Below, in pieces: positions 1 through 9,429 of a stretch of DNA of 64,000 nucleotides (position 1 is its first letter; each line of letters begins with the position of its first letter). The notes below the pieces were generated by a model. The model was not told the DNA's origin. It made no database searches and worked only from the letters and a program-made list of their open reading frames with translations. The DNA lies in contig NZ_CP035758.1 in the NCBI RefSeq assembly GCF_004208415.1, positions 3,038,001 through 3,102,000 of the forward strand, given 5' to 3'. The stretch comes from Ktedonosporobacter rubrisoli (GTDB lineage Bacteria > Chloroflexota > Ktedonobacteria > Ktedonobacterales > Ktedonobacteraceae). A program made the translations under genes and the position numbers.

Positions 1-1884
1 GCTGATATCTTTGAGGGCTTCGACCCAGATACCCCCGATTCCCAGCGTTAGCACTTGCCCCCAGGTGGCATCGCGTATGACACTTACCAGCAGATCAATA
101 CCTTCAGCATGGAGAGCGCTGATCAGCACGCCCTCGATATATGCTGCAGGCGTGGCAGCTTTCACATTTGACATCAGCTGTGTGAAAGCTTTGCGTACTT
201 CCTCCTCGCTCTGCAGATCTAACTTCACGCCACCAATATCGCTCTTATGGACGATATCAGGCGAAACAACCTTGAGCACGACAGGAAAACCTATGGCTCG
301 CGCCGCCTCAGCCGCCTGCTCTGCACTGGTAGCCAGTGTTGCTGGAATGACAGGAATGCCATATTTCGCCAGCAACTCCCTGGCCTGATATTCGGACCAA
401 CTTCCAAGAGCCTCTATAGTGAGGGAAAGCGGGCTTACAGCCTGCTCAGGTCCCTTTGCTTGCGCAGCCTGGTAGCGCTCCATCCAGGCCATAAGCTTGC
501 CTAGCGCTGGGATCAGCATATGAATGCCCCCTGAGAGAAAGGGAATCCCTGTAAGTTCAAGGAAGGTGCGACCCGAATCCCTTACATCGTTGCTCGTAAG
601 GGGAAGCATGAAAGCGGGAATGGGTGAGCTCTTCAGGGCCTGATCAATGCCTCCCAGAATGTTCATGACAAAACGTGATTGCGGCGTTTCGTCGGCGGGA
701 GGTTCTATCAAGCAAAGTACTGCGTCGAGCTCTGGATCACGAGTTACAGTGCTGAGTATATTGCCCATCAAGTTCTGGTCGTTCAATGCCGCCCCTGTCA
801 CATCGAGTGGGTTATTGGCCGGGCCGAGGATTGGCAGCAACGTACGCAGCTCGTTCTTTGTTTGCTCGCTGAAGATGGGCAGCGCAATACCAGCTTCCTC
901 GGCAAGATCAGCCGCCAGATCACAGGCCCCGCCAGAAATAGCCACGATACCCAGGCGGCGGCCAGGGAGCGAGCCGACTTTAGCAAAGGCGTTGGCGGTA
1001 AGGATCAGCTCTTCAACTGATTTGACGCGAATAATGCCCAGCTGACGAAACACTGCATCGATCACACGATCGTTGCCGGTTAAGGCTCCAGTATGGGTTA
1101 GCGCTACTCTTGCCGTTGCCTCACTGCGCCCGGCTTTCAGTACAACTATGGGCTTGCCGCGTTCAAAAGCCTGGCGCGCTAGCTGAACAAAGCGTGCAGG
1201 CTCGCGGATGGTCTCCATAAAGAGGGCTATGACCCTGGTTGTCTCATCTTCGATCGCGTATTGAAGGACGTCGGTTACTGAGATCACTGCCTCATTGCCT
1301 GTGCTAATGAGCATACTCAATCCCACGTTCTGGGTATGGGCATAGTTGAGCATTAGCGCACCCAGGGCCCCACTCTGACTAATGAGGGCAATCGAACCTG
1401 CAAGGATGGGACGTTCGGGCAGGTTCGCCATAGCCTCGATGCTGTGGGTGATATTGATATAGCCCATGCAATTGGGCCCGATTATAGCCAGATCATGCTG
1501 AGCAGCTAACCTGGTGATCTCTTCTTGCAGCGCTTGTCCATGCTCATCTTGCTCAGCAAAGCCTCCGGTGAGGACTATTGCGTTGTGAAGTCCGGCCGCA
1601 ATCATGTCCTGGATGGTGGGCAGTACTGCCTCGATGCCCACCATGATATAACACAGATCGACGGGCTCTCCGATATCTGTGAGGTGGGCGAATGTGGTCT
1701 GGCCATGCACGACCGGATTGCGCGGATTGATGTAATAGATCTTTCCATTAAAGCCACCTTGTATCAAGCCTGCATGAATCATCCAGGACCAGGCTGATTT
1801 ATCGGAAGCGCCCACTAGAGCAATGCTGCGCGGTTCGAAGAGCGCGCGCAGGCGCTCAGTAGAAAAGACGATGCCACGAGCCAT
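1..1884 (-). CDS. NDP-forming acyl-CoA synthetase (acetate-CoA ligase, ADP-forming type), 3' end cut off
   Basis: Reading the minus strand from an ATG at 1884, the frame stays open for 628 codons to the window edge, so the C-terminus is missing. The N-terminus is a Rossmann CoA-binding domain (LVGASDKSAWSW), followed by the succinyl-CoA-ligase-like domains with SQSGALG and the THTGALTGND motif that carries the phospho-histidine of this family. From about residue 480 the ATP-grasp domain begins (YGIPVIPA, then VVLKVVSPDIVHKSDIGGV). Such fused proteins interconvert an acyl-CoA, ADP and phosphate with the free acid, CoA and ATP; they also resemble protein-acetylating Pat-like enzymes, but no GNAT domain is visible in the part present. 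An AGGAGATAA sequence lies just upstream of the start. The substrate cannot be told. Confidence 0.9.
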   Translation of the reverse strand, partial: MARGIVFSTERLRALFEPRSIALVGASDKSAWSWMIHAGLIQGGFNGKIYYINPRNPVVHGQTTFAHLTDIGEPVDLCYIMVGIEAVLPTIQDMIAAGLHNAIVLTGGFAEQDEHGQALQEEITRLAAQHDLAIIGPNCMGYINITHSIEAMANLPERPILAGSIALISQSGALGALMLNYAHTQNVGLSMLISTGNEAVISVTDVLQYAIEDETTRVIALFMETIREPARFVQLARQAFERGKPIVVLKAGRSEATARVALTHTGALTGNDRVIDAVFRQLGIIRVKSVEELILTANAFAKVGSLPGRRLGIVAISGGACDLAADLAEEAGIALPIFSEQTKNELRTLLPILGPANNPLDVTGAALNDQNLMGNILSTVTRDPELDAVLCLIEPPADETPQSRFVMNILGGIDQALKSSPIPAFMLPLTSNDVRDSGRTFLELTGIPFLSGGIHMLIPALGKLMAWMERYQAAQAKGPEQAVSPLSLTIEALGSWSEYQARELLAKYGIPVIPATLATSAEQAAEAARAIGFPVVLKVVSPDIVHKSDIGGVKLDLQSEEEVRKAFTQLMSNVKAATPAAYIEGVLISALHAEGIDLLVSVIRDATWGQVLTLGIGGIWVEALKDIS

Positions 1885-1952
1885 AGAATTATCTCCTTTT
1901 GCTGGATGCGAAGATTTTTTCTGCCTCTGCAACCTGAGAACACTGCTATTCA

Positions 1953-2846
1953 TTAATGCCTGCTTCGCAGCAAGAATGTGAGGACAAATAGAAACGCTCC
2001 CCCAATGATAAAGAGCGCCATCACCAGAAGCAGTGAGGGATTATCCGCCACATGAGAGCCCCCACTTATGAGCCCATAAAATCCCCCAAAGCAAATGAAA
2101 AGGCCGAGCGCTGCCAGACGCATGCGAAATCTACTGAGAGAACGGGACCAGGGATTGGTTGGTCGAGGCTGATTAGCCAGAGGAGGATAAGCCGATTCCA
2201 TATAGGCTCCGTACGATGGCTGTGGATGATATGGCCCAAAGGACGGTGGATAGGCTTGCCCGGGCGCTATTGGTCCTCCACCTTGCAATAGGGACGATGT
2301 TTGGACATACATACTGCCAAATAGCCCGCCAAATGTGCCAGCGAGCAAGGTCACTGCGACAACAAGCGCCACCTGGAAGGCTATTTGTATCGCTATGATT
2401 CTTAGAAAAGAAGAGGTAAGTTCTATAGGAGATATTCCATATAGGATCGGTGTAATGAGCGTGGACAAACTAGCGACCAGCGCATAGAGTATATCTGCCA
2501 CCAAACATGCAGCCAGGACTGATCCGATCTTTCCTGTCTTCCTGGCTATGAATAGACCCGTGCAGAAAGCCACTACACCAGTAATCAAGAGATCGACCAG
2601 GCTTACAGGGAAGCGAGCTATGAAAATCCAGCCAAAGCTGGTTGGCGGTAGATGGAACACTGAAAAGATTAATAGTTGAAGCAAGGGAGCACTTGCTTGA
2701 AGCGCTCCAGCAAGCAGAGCCGCTTTAAAAATCCCCACCGGCTTAGTGAAGACGCCAGGATAAGCTAGCGGCGCCTGTGGAGATAAGAAGGCAGGATTAT
2801 AGGGATCGGGTGGCGGCGGTGGTTGATTTGATGAATAGTAGGCCAT
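1953..2846 (-). CDS. Six-helix membrane protein with Pro/Tyr-rich tail, unknown function
   Basis: About 297 residues. The first 35 are rich in Pro, Tyr and Asn (a PPPPP run near the start), then four hydrophobic helices (roughly 40-65, 78-105, 110-135, 148-180), a Gly/Pro/Tyr-rich linker of some 50 residues and two more helices reaching the C-terminus. Proline- and tyrosine-rich cytoplasmic tails on small membrane proteins are common in Chloroflexota and actinobacteria, without a defined role. The ATG at 2846 was chosen over a TTG six bases upstream; neither has a strong ribosome-binding site. I recognise no family. The gene ends 68 bases before the acyl-CoA synthetase start, so co-transcription is possible. 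Confidence 0.65.
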   Translation of the reverse strand: MAYYSSNQPPPPPDPYNPAFLSPQAPLAYPGVFTKPVGIFKAALLAGALQASAPLLQLLIFSVFHLPPTSFGWIFIARFPVSLVDLLITGVVAFCTGLFIARKTGKIGSVLAACLVADILYALVASLSTLITPILYGISPIELTSSFLRIIAIQIAFQVALVVAVTLLAGTFGGLFGSMYVQTSSLLQGGGPIAPGQAYPPSFGPYHPQPSYGAYMESAYPPLANQPRPTNPWSRSLSRFRMRLAALGLFICFGGFYGLISGGSHVADNPSLLLVMALFIIGGAFLFVLTFLLRSRH

Positions 2847-3050
2847 ATGCAAAATTGTGCGTTATGTCTATTCCCTTTCTTCAGATAAAGGGAAAGCACC
2901 GCATCTCCTTTTTATAAGCTAGCTGTAGACCAATTTGACAGAGGATTTACCCACGATACATCAAGCTCTGGCAGCATACGCCGGTCAAGCTGAAGGCCGG
3001 CGTGTGAAGATGATAGCAGCCAGAAAGCGTGAAGTCCTGGTCTTCTGTCG

Positions 3051-3062
3051 AACGTATACGTT
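3051..3062. repeat. 12-bp perfect palindrome in the 264-bp gap
   Basis: AACGTATACGTT is its own reverse complement. It sits between the 3' end of the CurA-like gene (3117) and the start of the membrane protein (2846), about 205 bases upstream of the latter. A CG-flanked even palindrome could be a repressor operator, but no regulator lies beside it. A separate 7-bp hairpin (ACGCCGG at 2978-2984 with CCGGCGT at 2997-3003, no T tract) is in the same gap. Confidence 0.35.
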
Positions 3063-3116
3063 GGATACACACATATTGGGTATCCGCTGAGGCGATAAAA
3101 TGCCGATGTGCACTGT

Positions 3117-4142
3117 TCAGGTCAATTTGACAAGCTGTTTGCCAAAGTTCTCACCTTTCAACATACCGATAAAGGCTCCTGGCGCTTGCTCAATGCCGTT
3201 GACGATGCTCTCACGATAAGTGAGCTTCTTCGCAAGTATCAGTTGTTCTAGCTCGCTCTGCGCTTGCGGCCAGAGCTTGAGACTGTCCGGATCTCCCACA
3301 TTGAAGCCCTGAAGCTTTATCCGCCAAGTCAGCAGCGCCCCGAAATTTCGGAAACCTTGTGGAGCTATCTCGTTATACTCAGAGACAAGGCCACAGAGAG
3401 CGATGCGGGCGAGGGGATTGAGGCGCAATGCCACGGCTTCAAGCACTTCGCCGCCAACATTTTCAAAGTCAATATCGATGCCAACTGGGGTGGCCCTTGC
3501 CAGGTCCTCAGCCAGATGGCCGGCCTTATAATCGACACAGGCATCAAAGCCTAGCTCGTTAACCACATAGTCGCATTTGGCTTTTCCACCAGCTATCCCA
3601 ACCACGCGGCATCCCCTGATCCTGGCTAACTGGCCAGCGACGCTGCCCACTGCCCCTGACGCAGCCGATACCACCAGCGTTTCTCCCGCTTTAGGCTGGC
3701 TAATGGAGACTAGTCCGATCCAGGCCGTCACGCCAGGCATACCCAGAACACCCAGATAAAGCGAAGGTGCTATTCCTGCTTTGGGATGAAGCTTTCTGAT
3801 ATTTCGGCCAAGAGCATCTTGTCCTGTGGAGATGCTATATTGTTGCCAACCTAGATACCCGGACACCAGATCGTTCTCTTGAAAATTAGGATGCCTGCTG
3901 GCTTCTACCACACCAACGATTCCACCACGCATGACCTGCTCTAATTCAACCTTTGCTTGATAAGATTTTGCGTCGTTCATCGTTCCACGCATATATGGAT
4001 CAAGCGAAAGATAGAGATGTTTGACAAGTACCTCTCCATTGCGTAGGGCTGGCAGCTCAGTCTCTACAAGGCGGAAATCGCTTTCTTGTACCCATCCCTG
4101 TGGCCGACGTACTAGCAGCACTTGTATATTCTTTTTGCTCAT
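3117..4142 (-). CDS. NADP-dependent medium-chain oxidoreductase, CurA / prostaglandin-reductase-like
   Basis: A full-length 341-residue zinc-independent MDR enzyme. The N-terminal GroES-like part has the LYLSLDPYMRGTMND signature of the CurA/leukotriene-B4-dehydrogenase subfamily. The nucleotide fold starts with VVSAASGAVGSVAGQLA (AxxGxxG) near residue 150, followed by the basic GIAGGKAKC segment typical of NADPH binding. Family members reduce the double bond of alpha,beta-unsaturated ketones and aldehydes, such as curcumin or alkenals, in the cytosol. GAGGAAC precedes the ATG. A 13-bp inverted repeat 70-116 bases upstream suggests repressor control. The true substrate is not known. Confidence 0.88.
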   Translation of the reverse strand: MSKKNIQVLLVRRPQGWVQESDFRLVETELPALRNGEVLVKHLYLSLDPYMRGTMNDAKSYQAKVELEQVMRGGIVGVVEASRHPNFQENDLVSGYLGWQQYSISTGQDALGRNIRKLHPKAGIAPSLYLGVLGMPGVTAWIGLVSISQPKAGETLVVSAASGAVGSVAGQLARIRGCRVVGIAGGKAKCDYVVNELGFDACVDYKAGHLAEDLARATPVGIDIDFENVGGEVLEAVALRLNPLARIALCGLVSEYNEIAPQGFRNFGALLTWRIKLQGFNVGDPDSLKLWPQAQSELEQLILAKKLTYRESIVNGIEQAPGAFIGMLKGENFGKQLVKLT

Positions 4143-4211
4143 TGTTCCTCGTTTCGCTCCAAAAAGTATGTAAAGGAAACACTATTCGTGAGTTTAGTGG
4201 CGAAAAATTAA

Positions 4212-4258
4212 TATAGTGTGATATGGATTGAGGATATATAATCGGATATCACACTATA
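4212..4258 (-). promoter_or_regulatory. 13-bp inverted repeat, probable operator of the CurA-like gene
   Basis: TATAGTGTGATAT (4212-4224) and ATATCACACTATA (4246-4258) are exact reverse complements separated by 21 bases. They lie upstream of the ATG at 4142, and a TATATT hexamer overlaps the proximal arm on the minus strand, so a bound protein would block transcription. The rest of the 287-bp gap (4143-4429) shows no gene. Confidence 0.5.
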
Positions 4259-4429
4259 GCGCCATTATAAAGTGCTGCCCTGGCTTTCCTCAAGAGAAAA
4301 AGCAAATTTTTTGAGCGAAAAGGAAGAAGGCAGACAAATATCTTTATTTTGTTATTTACCAGACAAATAAGCGCTTAATGAACAGATCTAGCTTTTGCCT
4401 TGACAGCTGTATTCCATGGCCCGCTTTAC

Positions 4430-5850
4430 CTACTTCCGCAAAGCTTGAATTGTGAATAAAAGACCGATACTGCAGACTGTGATCACAAGCATCGAGCAGA
4501 CGAAAGCCGATAAAAGCTTTCCACTGCTCAGCGCCACACTGGAAAACAGCAGACCAATCAGCGCTACACCTAATGCCCCTGCAACCTGCGATGCAGTCGT
4601 GTAGATCCCGGAGGCGCTCCCAGCGTCTTCAGGCGAAACCCCCTCAAGCGTTTTGTCCATCAATGGCGCACTCAGTGAACCCATGCCGATTCCTGAGAGA
4701 AAGAGCGCCACAAGCAAGGGGGCATACCCAATCGAGGAACAAAAAACTGCGCGCTGAGCAGCACTGAGAGATTGCCAAGAAGCACCAGCGCGCCGGCAAC
4801 TAACAAGCAATGCTTGCCCAGATAACGACTGGCAAGTGGGCTCAGGCTGGAGGCCAGGATATAGGAGGCGCTCGTTGCCAGAAAGACAAGGCCCGCTTGC
4901 AGTGGTGTGAACTGTAAGATTGTTTGCAGATAGAAGGTCAGGAGAAATGTTACGGCGTCAGCAAGCGCACTATCAAGTATAATGGTCAAAATGCCAGAAG
5001 GAAAGTAGCGCTGTCTGAAAAGCGAGAACGAGACCAGAGGCAATTTGCCTGAACGCGTCATGCGGTTCTCATAAGCGATAAAGGCAATCAAGCATGGCAC
5101 AGATAGCAGCAGACAAAGCACGACCTGGAGCGACCAACCGATTTCTCCTCCCAGCACAAGCGGGAAGACAAGGAGGAAGAGAGAAAGCGAGAGTAGCGTA
5201 ACGCCCCCGTGATCCAAATTGCGCGCGCCGGGCAAGCGAGATTCGCGGAGCAACGGCAAAGCACAAAGCAAAGCTGCAATGCCGATGGGCACGTTGACCA
5301 GGAAGATGCTGCGCCAGCCTAGATTGAAGAGATTGGCCTCCAGGAGAAAGCCACCAAAGACCTGCCCCAGGACAGAAGCCAGACCCGCGATAGCTGCATA
5401 GCTGCCAAAGGCGATTGGGCGCTCAGCTGTAGCGAAACTGACTTGAATAAAAGCAATTACTTGAGGAGTCATCAATGCAGCAGCTACGCCCTGGACAATG
5501 CGAAATATGATAAGCAGCCAGGCGGTAGGAGCCAGGCCACAAAGAGCAGAGAAGAGCGTGAAACTGGCCACACCAAGCACAAATAAGCGCTTGCGTCCAT
5601 AGAGGTCACCAAGCCTACCCCCAGTAACGAGTAACACAGCGTAGGCCAGGGTGTAACCAGCAATAACAAGTTGCACCTCAGCAAAGCTCGCGTGCAATTG
5701 CTGCTCAATTGAAGGCGCTGCAATATTGACAATAAAGCCGTCAAGTACCCCCATCAAGGTAGCACATTGAACCACAGCAAGCATCAGCCAACGCCGAGGA
5801 TCAGGTTGCCTCTCTAGCAGCGGAGCCGAAGATGTCGTCTGGACTTCCAA
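4430..5850 (-). pseudogene. DHA2-family MFS drug transporter, split by a frameshift
   Basis: Two overlapping reading frames together make one 14-helix-type major facilitator of the EmrB/QacA class. The 5' part (from 5850) has LMGVLDGFIVNIAAPSIEQQL in helix 1 and the GGRLGDLYGRKR motif A loop; the 3' part (to 4430) has the late helices (LFLSGIGMGSLSAPLMDKTL, then SASGIYTTASQVAGALGVAL). The frame changes at the six-base A run 4741-4746 (T on the coding strand), so one base is missing or extra there. I chose TTG at 5850 because AAAGGAGA stands just upstream; the longer frame to 5916 has no such site. It exports drugs by proton antiport if intact. It follows TetR on the same strand, a usual regulator-pump pair. 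Confidence 0.8.
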
Positions 5851-6111
5851 AAAAAATTCTCCTTTGTCCCACGAAGCAATGCTACCGGCTATAAGGTGGA
5901 GGCATAACGAATGCATGAGGCAAGCGACTAGAATCTCCCAGTACCCGCGAACAGGAGCACGCTCTATTATGAGAAATATCTCTTGTTTTCTATATAAAGT
6001 TTATTTTAGCATGCCGGACTCTTACAAGAAGCATGTTTTCCACAGACTCTCGTGCCGGATAGGAAAGCGCGCGAGCATGAAAGAGAGGCTTTTCTGCTCT
6101 CAAATTTTCAG

Positions 6112-6701
6112 CTACACAGCTACATCCAATACATCATTGACCCCAGGCGATATCAAACGCCAGAAGAGGTCACCTACCTCCTCTGCCGAAGGCGAGAGAT
6201 GATGATCCAGCCACCACATCACCAATCCCAGCAGTGAGCCGGAGACATGCGCGGCAAGCATATCGAGGTCGGTTGCGCCTCTCTTCCCAGTGTTCAGCGG
6301 AAGCAGGACATTGCGCCGGATAGCTTCAGCGAGATACTGCCTCATTAGCATCACCACTAGCGGATGCCCCCCCTTCCCAGCAATACGCGATACAATCTGT
6401 AGTGTTGGGCTATGTGCTGGAACACAAGGATGATGAGCGTGCGATATGTGCATAGCTCTTCAGTGCCTGCTTCTATCTCCTGCCTCAATTCTTTGACCAG
6501 GCGTTGCACACTGGCGGCTAGCAACTCCTCCTTATCGCGGTAGTGCATATAGAAGGTTGTGCGTCCAATGTTGGCTTTAACTGTGATATCCTGCACCGTA
6601 ATAATCTCGTATCCACGTTCCACAATCAGGGCCAGCAAGGCGTCGCTGAGCAACTGGCGAGTTCGCTGGATACGCCTATCAATTCTTGGCTGCTCAATCA
6701 T
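6112..6701 (-). pseudogene. TetR-family regulator, split by a frameshift
   Basis: The N-terminal 50 residues are a TetR helix-turn-helix (TVQDITVKANIGRTTFYMHYRDKEELL). The frame that starts at 6701 stops after LLGRGGIR, while the next frame continues the ligand-binding domain (GKGGHPLVVMLMRQYL and on to DVLDVAV). The switch falls in the seven-base C run 6367-6373. Joined, the product is about 195 residues, the normal length. It is 262 bases upstream of the MFS gene and 20 bases downstream of the MocR gene, all on the minus strand, so it likely represses the pump. Confidence 0.8.
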
Positions 6702-6720
6702 AATTTCTCCAGGATGTTTG

Positions 6721-8244
6721 CTATGAATGCTCGCCGGGGCGCTTTTCTGGGTGATAGGCCTGTGAGATACAGACGCTTATAATCGAGGCGAGTTGTCTGC
6801 CAGTCTGCTCAATCTCATGCACTTCCAGCCCGCCATAGCCGAGAACCAACCCCTGGAGAGCAGAACTGCCGAGATAATATTGGGACAGAGGGGTAACGAG
6901 TATGCCATGCTTCAGGCTTTTTTGAACAAGCTGATGCGCATCAACATCTCCCCCGAAGGTGATGCACATATGTAAACCGGCTTCCAAGCCAAGGAAGGAT
7001 GCATCAGGTTTTAGCGATGCAAGAGCTTGTGCCAGAACAAAACGTTTCTCTGCATACAGGCGACGCATTCGGCTAATGTGCTGCTCGAAAAATCCCTCTT
7101 TCATAAAGGCTGCCAGGGCGAGTTGTAAAGGAACGCTTGTGTGATAGTCACTCAGGCACTTAAGACGTTCAAGGCGATCGCGCAGAGGAGGCGGAGCGAG
7201 CACATATCCTACCCGTAGGCATGGCGAAATCACTTTGGAGAATGTCCCAACATAGACGACCCTTCCAGCTTTATCAAGGCTGGCTAAGGAAGGTAATGGC
7301 GGTGCATCGTAACGAAACTCGCTATCATAATCATCTTCCACAATGAGGGCATCGTTACGGGTGGCCCACTCAAGGAGGGCGAGCCGACGTGAGAGCGAGA
7401 GACGAACCCCAAGGGGAAACTGATGGGAAGGAGTAACATAGACGAGCAGCGGCCCGCTCGGACCTTCCGGCAACATGTCGACACGCATTCCGTCTGTATC
7501 GACGGGTATTGGCATGATACGAGCGCCGTGGCTCTCAAATGCTTGACGCGCCAATAGATATCCAGGCTCTTCGAAGGCAACTGTGGCTCCTGAGAGAAGG
7601 GTTGCCTGGGCAATGAGGTGAATGGCTTGTAAGGCTCCACAACTCACCAGAACGTCCTCCCAGGGCCGAAAGAGCCCGCGGGTCCGTCCAAGGTATTCAG
7701 CTATAGCTACCCTTAGTTCCGGTTCGCCTGCTACCACGCTATAATCATCTGGCAGAGGCTGACGGAGCGCTGAGCCCCAGGCTTTGCGCCAGAGGGCCTG
7801 CGGAAACGCGGCCGTAGAGGGCTGGCACACACGGAACTCGCGCAAGGGAGATTGTGGCGGCGTCACCAATGGTTCGGGAATGGCGTGAAGCCAACGCGCA
7901 TTCTCGGGGTAAGAAGGTGACGCAGTGCCGTGAAATGGGAGCTTGATGCCTTTATTAACGAATGTTCCTGAGCCAATCTTGCCAATCACATAGTCTTCGG
8001 AGATGAGTTGTTCGAGCGCTTTTATCACAGTATTACGATTGACCTGCAATTCAGCGGCCAGGCGCCTTGAGGATGGTAAACGCATGCCAGGACGTAACCT
8101 TCCACTTACAATGGCCTCGCGCAAGGACAGCACAAGTTGTTGCTCAAGCGAAACTTTGCCGCCACGCTGAAGTTGTGGCAGGAAATCCACGGCGGGCCGG
8201 GGCATGCGCCGTGTAGAATGTCTATCTTTAGAGGGCGTAGTCAT
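6721..8244 (-). CDS. MocR-type regulator (GntR helix-turn-helix fused to a class I aminotransferase domain)
   Basis: About 507 residues. The winged helix is at roughly 25-95 (SLREAIVSGRLRPGMRLPSSRRLAAELQ in the expected order, then NRNTVIKALEQL). After a linker, residues 140-500 form a fold-type I PLP domain with DDYDSEFRYD and the PLP-lysine motif YVGTFSKVISPCLRVGYV. MocR proteins use PLP or a PLP-amino acid adduct as the signal and control pyridoxine, GABA or amino acid genes. The ATG at 8244 follows GGATGG at the right distance; an upstream ATG at 8259 lacks a ribosome-binding site and lies in the likely operator. The neighbours divergent from it (8371-9285) are the obvious targets. Confidence 0.9.
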   Translation of the reverse strand: MTTPSKDRHSTRRMPRPAVDFLPQLQRGGKVSLEQQLVLSLREAIVSGRLRPGMRLPSSRRLAAELQVNRNTVIKALEQLISEDYVIGKIGSGTFVNKGIKLPFHGTASPSYPENARWLHAIPEPLVTPPQSPLREFRVCQPSTAAFPQALWRKAWGSALRQPLPDDYSVVAGEPELRVAIAEYLGRTRGLFRPWEDVLVSCGALQAIHLIAQATLLSGATVAFEEPGYLLARQAFESHGARIMPIPVDTDGMRVDMLPEGPSGPLLVYVTPSHQFPLGVRLSLSRRLALLEWATRNDALIVEDDYDSEFRYDAPPLPSLASLDKAGRVVYVGTFSKVISPCLRVGYVLAPPPLRDRLERLKCLSDYHTSVPLQLALAAFMKEGFFEQHISRMRRLYAEKRFVLAQALASLKPDASFLGLEAGLHMCITFGGDVDAHQLVQKSLKHGILVTPLSQYYLGSSALQGLVLGYGGLEVHEIEQTGRQLASIISVCISQAYHPEKRPGEHS

Positions 8245-8257
8245 TGTGATACCATCC

Positions 8258-8297
8258 AAGTGGTCTAGTTAAATGCTAACAAAATGGAACTGTTCAA
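8258..8297. promoter_or_regulatory. Direct repeat TGG-N4-GTT, possible MocR operator
   Basis: AAGTGGTCTAGTTAAA (8258-8273) and AAATGGAACTGTTCAA (8282-8297) share TGG, then GTT, at the same spacing, 24 bases apart, in the short gap between MocR and the divergent SnoaL-like gene. MocR proteins are known to bind direct repeats in such gaps. The match is partial and I could not test it against other sites. Confidence 0.35.
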
Positions 8298-8370
8298 TCA
8301 TCCATTTTTAGCTTATCATATATGTGTGAGGAAAACAAGGAAGCGTAAGAATAGCTTGAGGAGAAAATAC

Positions 8371-8730
8371 ATGACGGAAGAACGTTTGCAAGCATTTGCT
8401 GAGGCCTGGGCACGTCATGATGTTGACATGTTGATGACCTTCTTAACTGAAGACTGTATCTATGAAGCATCGGTTGGCCCTGAACCTGGGAAGACATATA
8501 AGGGTCGAGAAGCGGTGCGGCAAGGTATGCTAGACATGCTCGCGTATGATGGTCAGGGCGAGTCTCGCGGTGGCCCAATAGATATCTTTGGGGAGAAGGG
8601 AGTTGCGCAATGGTCATATGTCTGGACTGAGCCCGATGGGCGCGTAATTGAATTGCGTGGGTGTGATATTTACGAATTCCGTGGAGACAAAATTTCGCGC
8701 AAGAATGCATTTCGCAAAGCCTTTCAGTAA
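8371..8730 (+). CDS. SnoaL / NTF2-like small protein
   Basis: A 119-residue protein with the cone-shaped NTF2-like pattern: RLQAFAEAWARHDVDMLMTFLTEDCIYEAS at the N-terminus, YKGREAVRQGM, and a closing strand ELRGCDIYEFRGDKISRKNAF. Members are isomerases, hydratases or non-enzymatic small-ligand binders, and they cannot be told apart from sequence. The ATG at 8371 follows GAGGAG; an upstream in-frame start at 8284 would enter the MocR operator region. It is followed 81 bases on by another small gene and divergent from MocR. Confidence 0.8.
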   Translation: MTEERLQAFAEAWARHDVDMLMTFLTEDCIYEASVGPEPGKTYKGREAVRQGMLDMLAYDGQGESRGGPIDIFGEKGVAQWSYVWTEPDGRVIELRGCDIYEFRGDKISRKNAFRKAFQ

Positions 8731-8811
8731 AGGTATGTGGGAGGGAGATGGTTGTGGGTGGCTAGCGCATTCTCAAGAAGCCATTTTTTATCTATAGAAA
8801 GGAAACCTTTA

Positions 8812-9285
8812 ATGATGCTTCAAAATGAGCAAGCGTACAAGCCACGCCCTGCACGTTTTCTTGAACTGTGGGAATGGCAAGGGTGGCGCGTAAAGATCTA
8901 TGGGCTGGCTGCACAAGCTGAATATCCTTCGGCAGCCTTAGTGCAAGCAGCCAAGAAGATTGCCGAGCGCCAGCTTCCACTGCCCGCGGTTGCTGAAGAT
9001 CGCTATGGTATTGCCTTTATGATTGTTCACGAAGGGACTGAGGGGGATTATGTGTTAGTGGATTGGTGGACCGCTGGTGGTATCGTGCAGCATCATCTGT
9101 ACGGGGCTATGAAAGGGCATAATGGTCAACTTGAGTATCACTGGCCAGCGGGCGCAGGATTTTGCATCTGGGAACTGGCAGTCTGCTGGTTTGAGCGAGA
9201 AGCCTGGGTAGAGGCGGTTCTCAGCAAGCCCCAGGAGCCGGATCTTGCGGCATACTTCATGAAAAGGCTCAATGCTGATGTCTAG
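8812..9285 (+). CDS. Conserved-looking 157-residue protein, function unknown
   Basis: A soluble, Trp- and aromatic-rich protein (LELWEWQGWRVKIYG, VLVDWWTAGGIVQHHLYG, FCIWELAVCWFEREAWV). No membrane segment or signal peptide. I do not recognise a domain with certainty. The ATG at 8812 follows GAAAGGAAA; the upstream start at 8737 has no such site. It likely shares a transcript with the SnoaL-like gene, placing both under the divergent MocR regulator, so a role in handling an amino-acid- or aldehyde-like metabolite is possible but unproven. Confidence 0.6.
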   Translation: MMLQNEQAYKPRPARFLELWEWQGWRVKIYGLAAQAEYPSAALVQAAKKIAERQLPLPAVAEDRYGIAFMIVHEGTEGDYVLVDWWTAGGIVQHHLYGAMKGHNGQLEYHWPAGAGFCIWELAVCWFEREAWVEAVLSKPQEPDLAAYFMKRLNADV

Positions 9286-9380
9286 CTGCGTGTGTTTGCG
9301 GCGCTGCATGTGTGCAATGTTAACCAGGCAAGCTAGCGGCGCGAGCTAGAAATGTGCATATAGCGGTGAGCCTCAACGAG

Positions 9381-9427
9381 GCAGGGAGATTGCGATTGAT
9401 TCCAAGCGCGCTATATTTTCTCCCTGC
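9381..9427 (-). terminator. Hairpin between converging genes, possible terminator of the sigma factor gene
   Basis: GCAGGGAGA (9381-9389) pairs exactly with TCTCCCTGC (9419-9427) around a 29-base loop, immediately after the sigma factor stop codon. A short T-rich stretch (ATTTTC) lies inside the loop side rather than after the stem, so it is not a textbook terminator. Confidence 0.35.
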
Positions 9428-9429
9428 TC

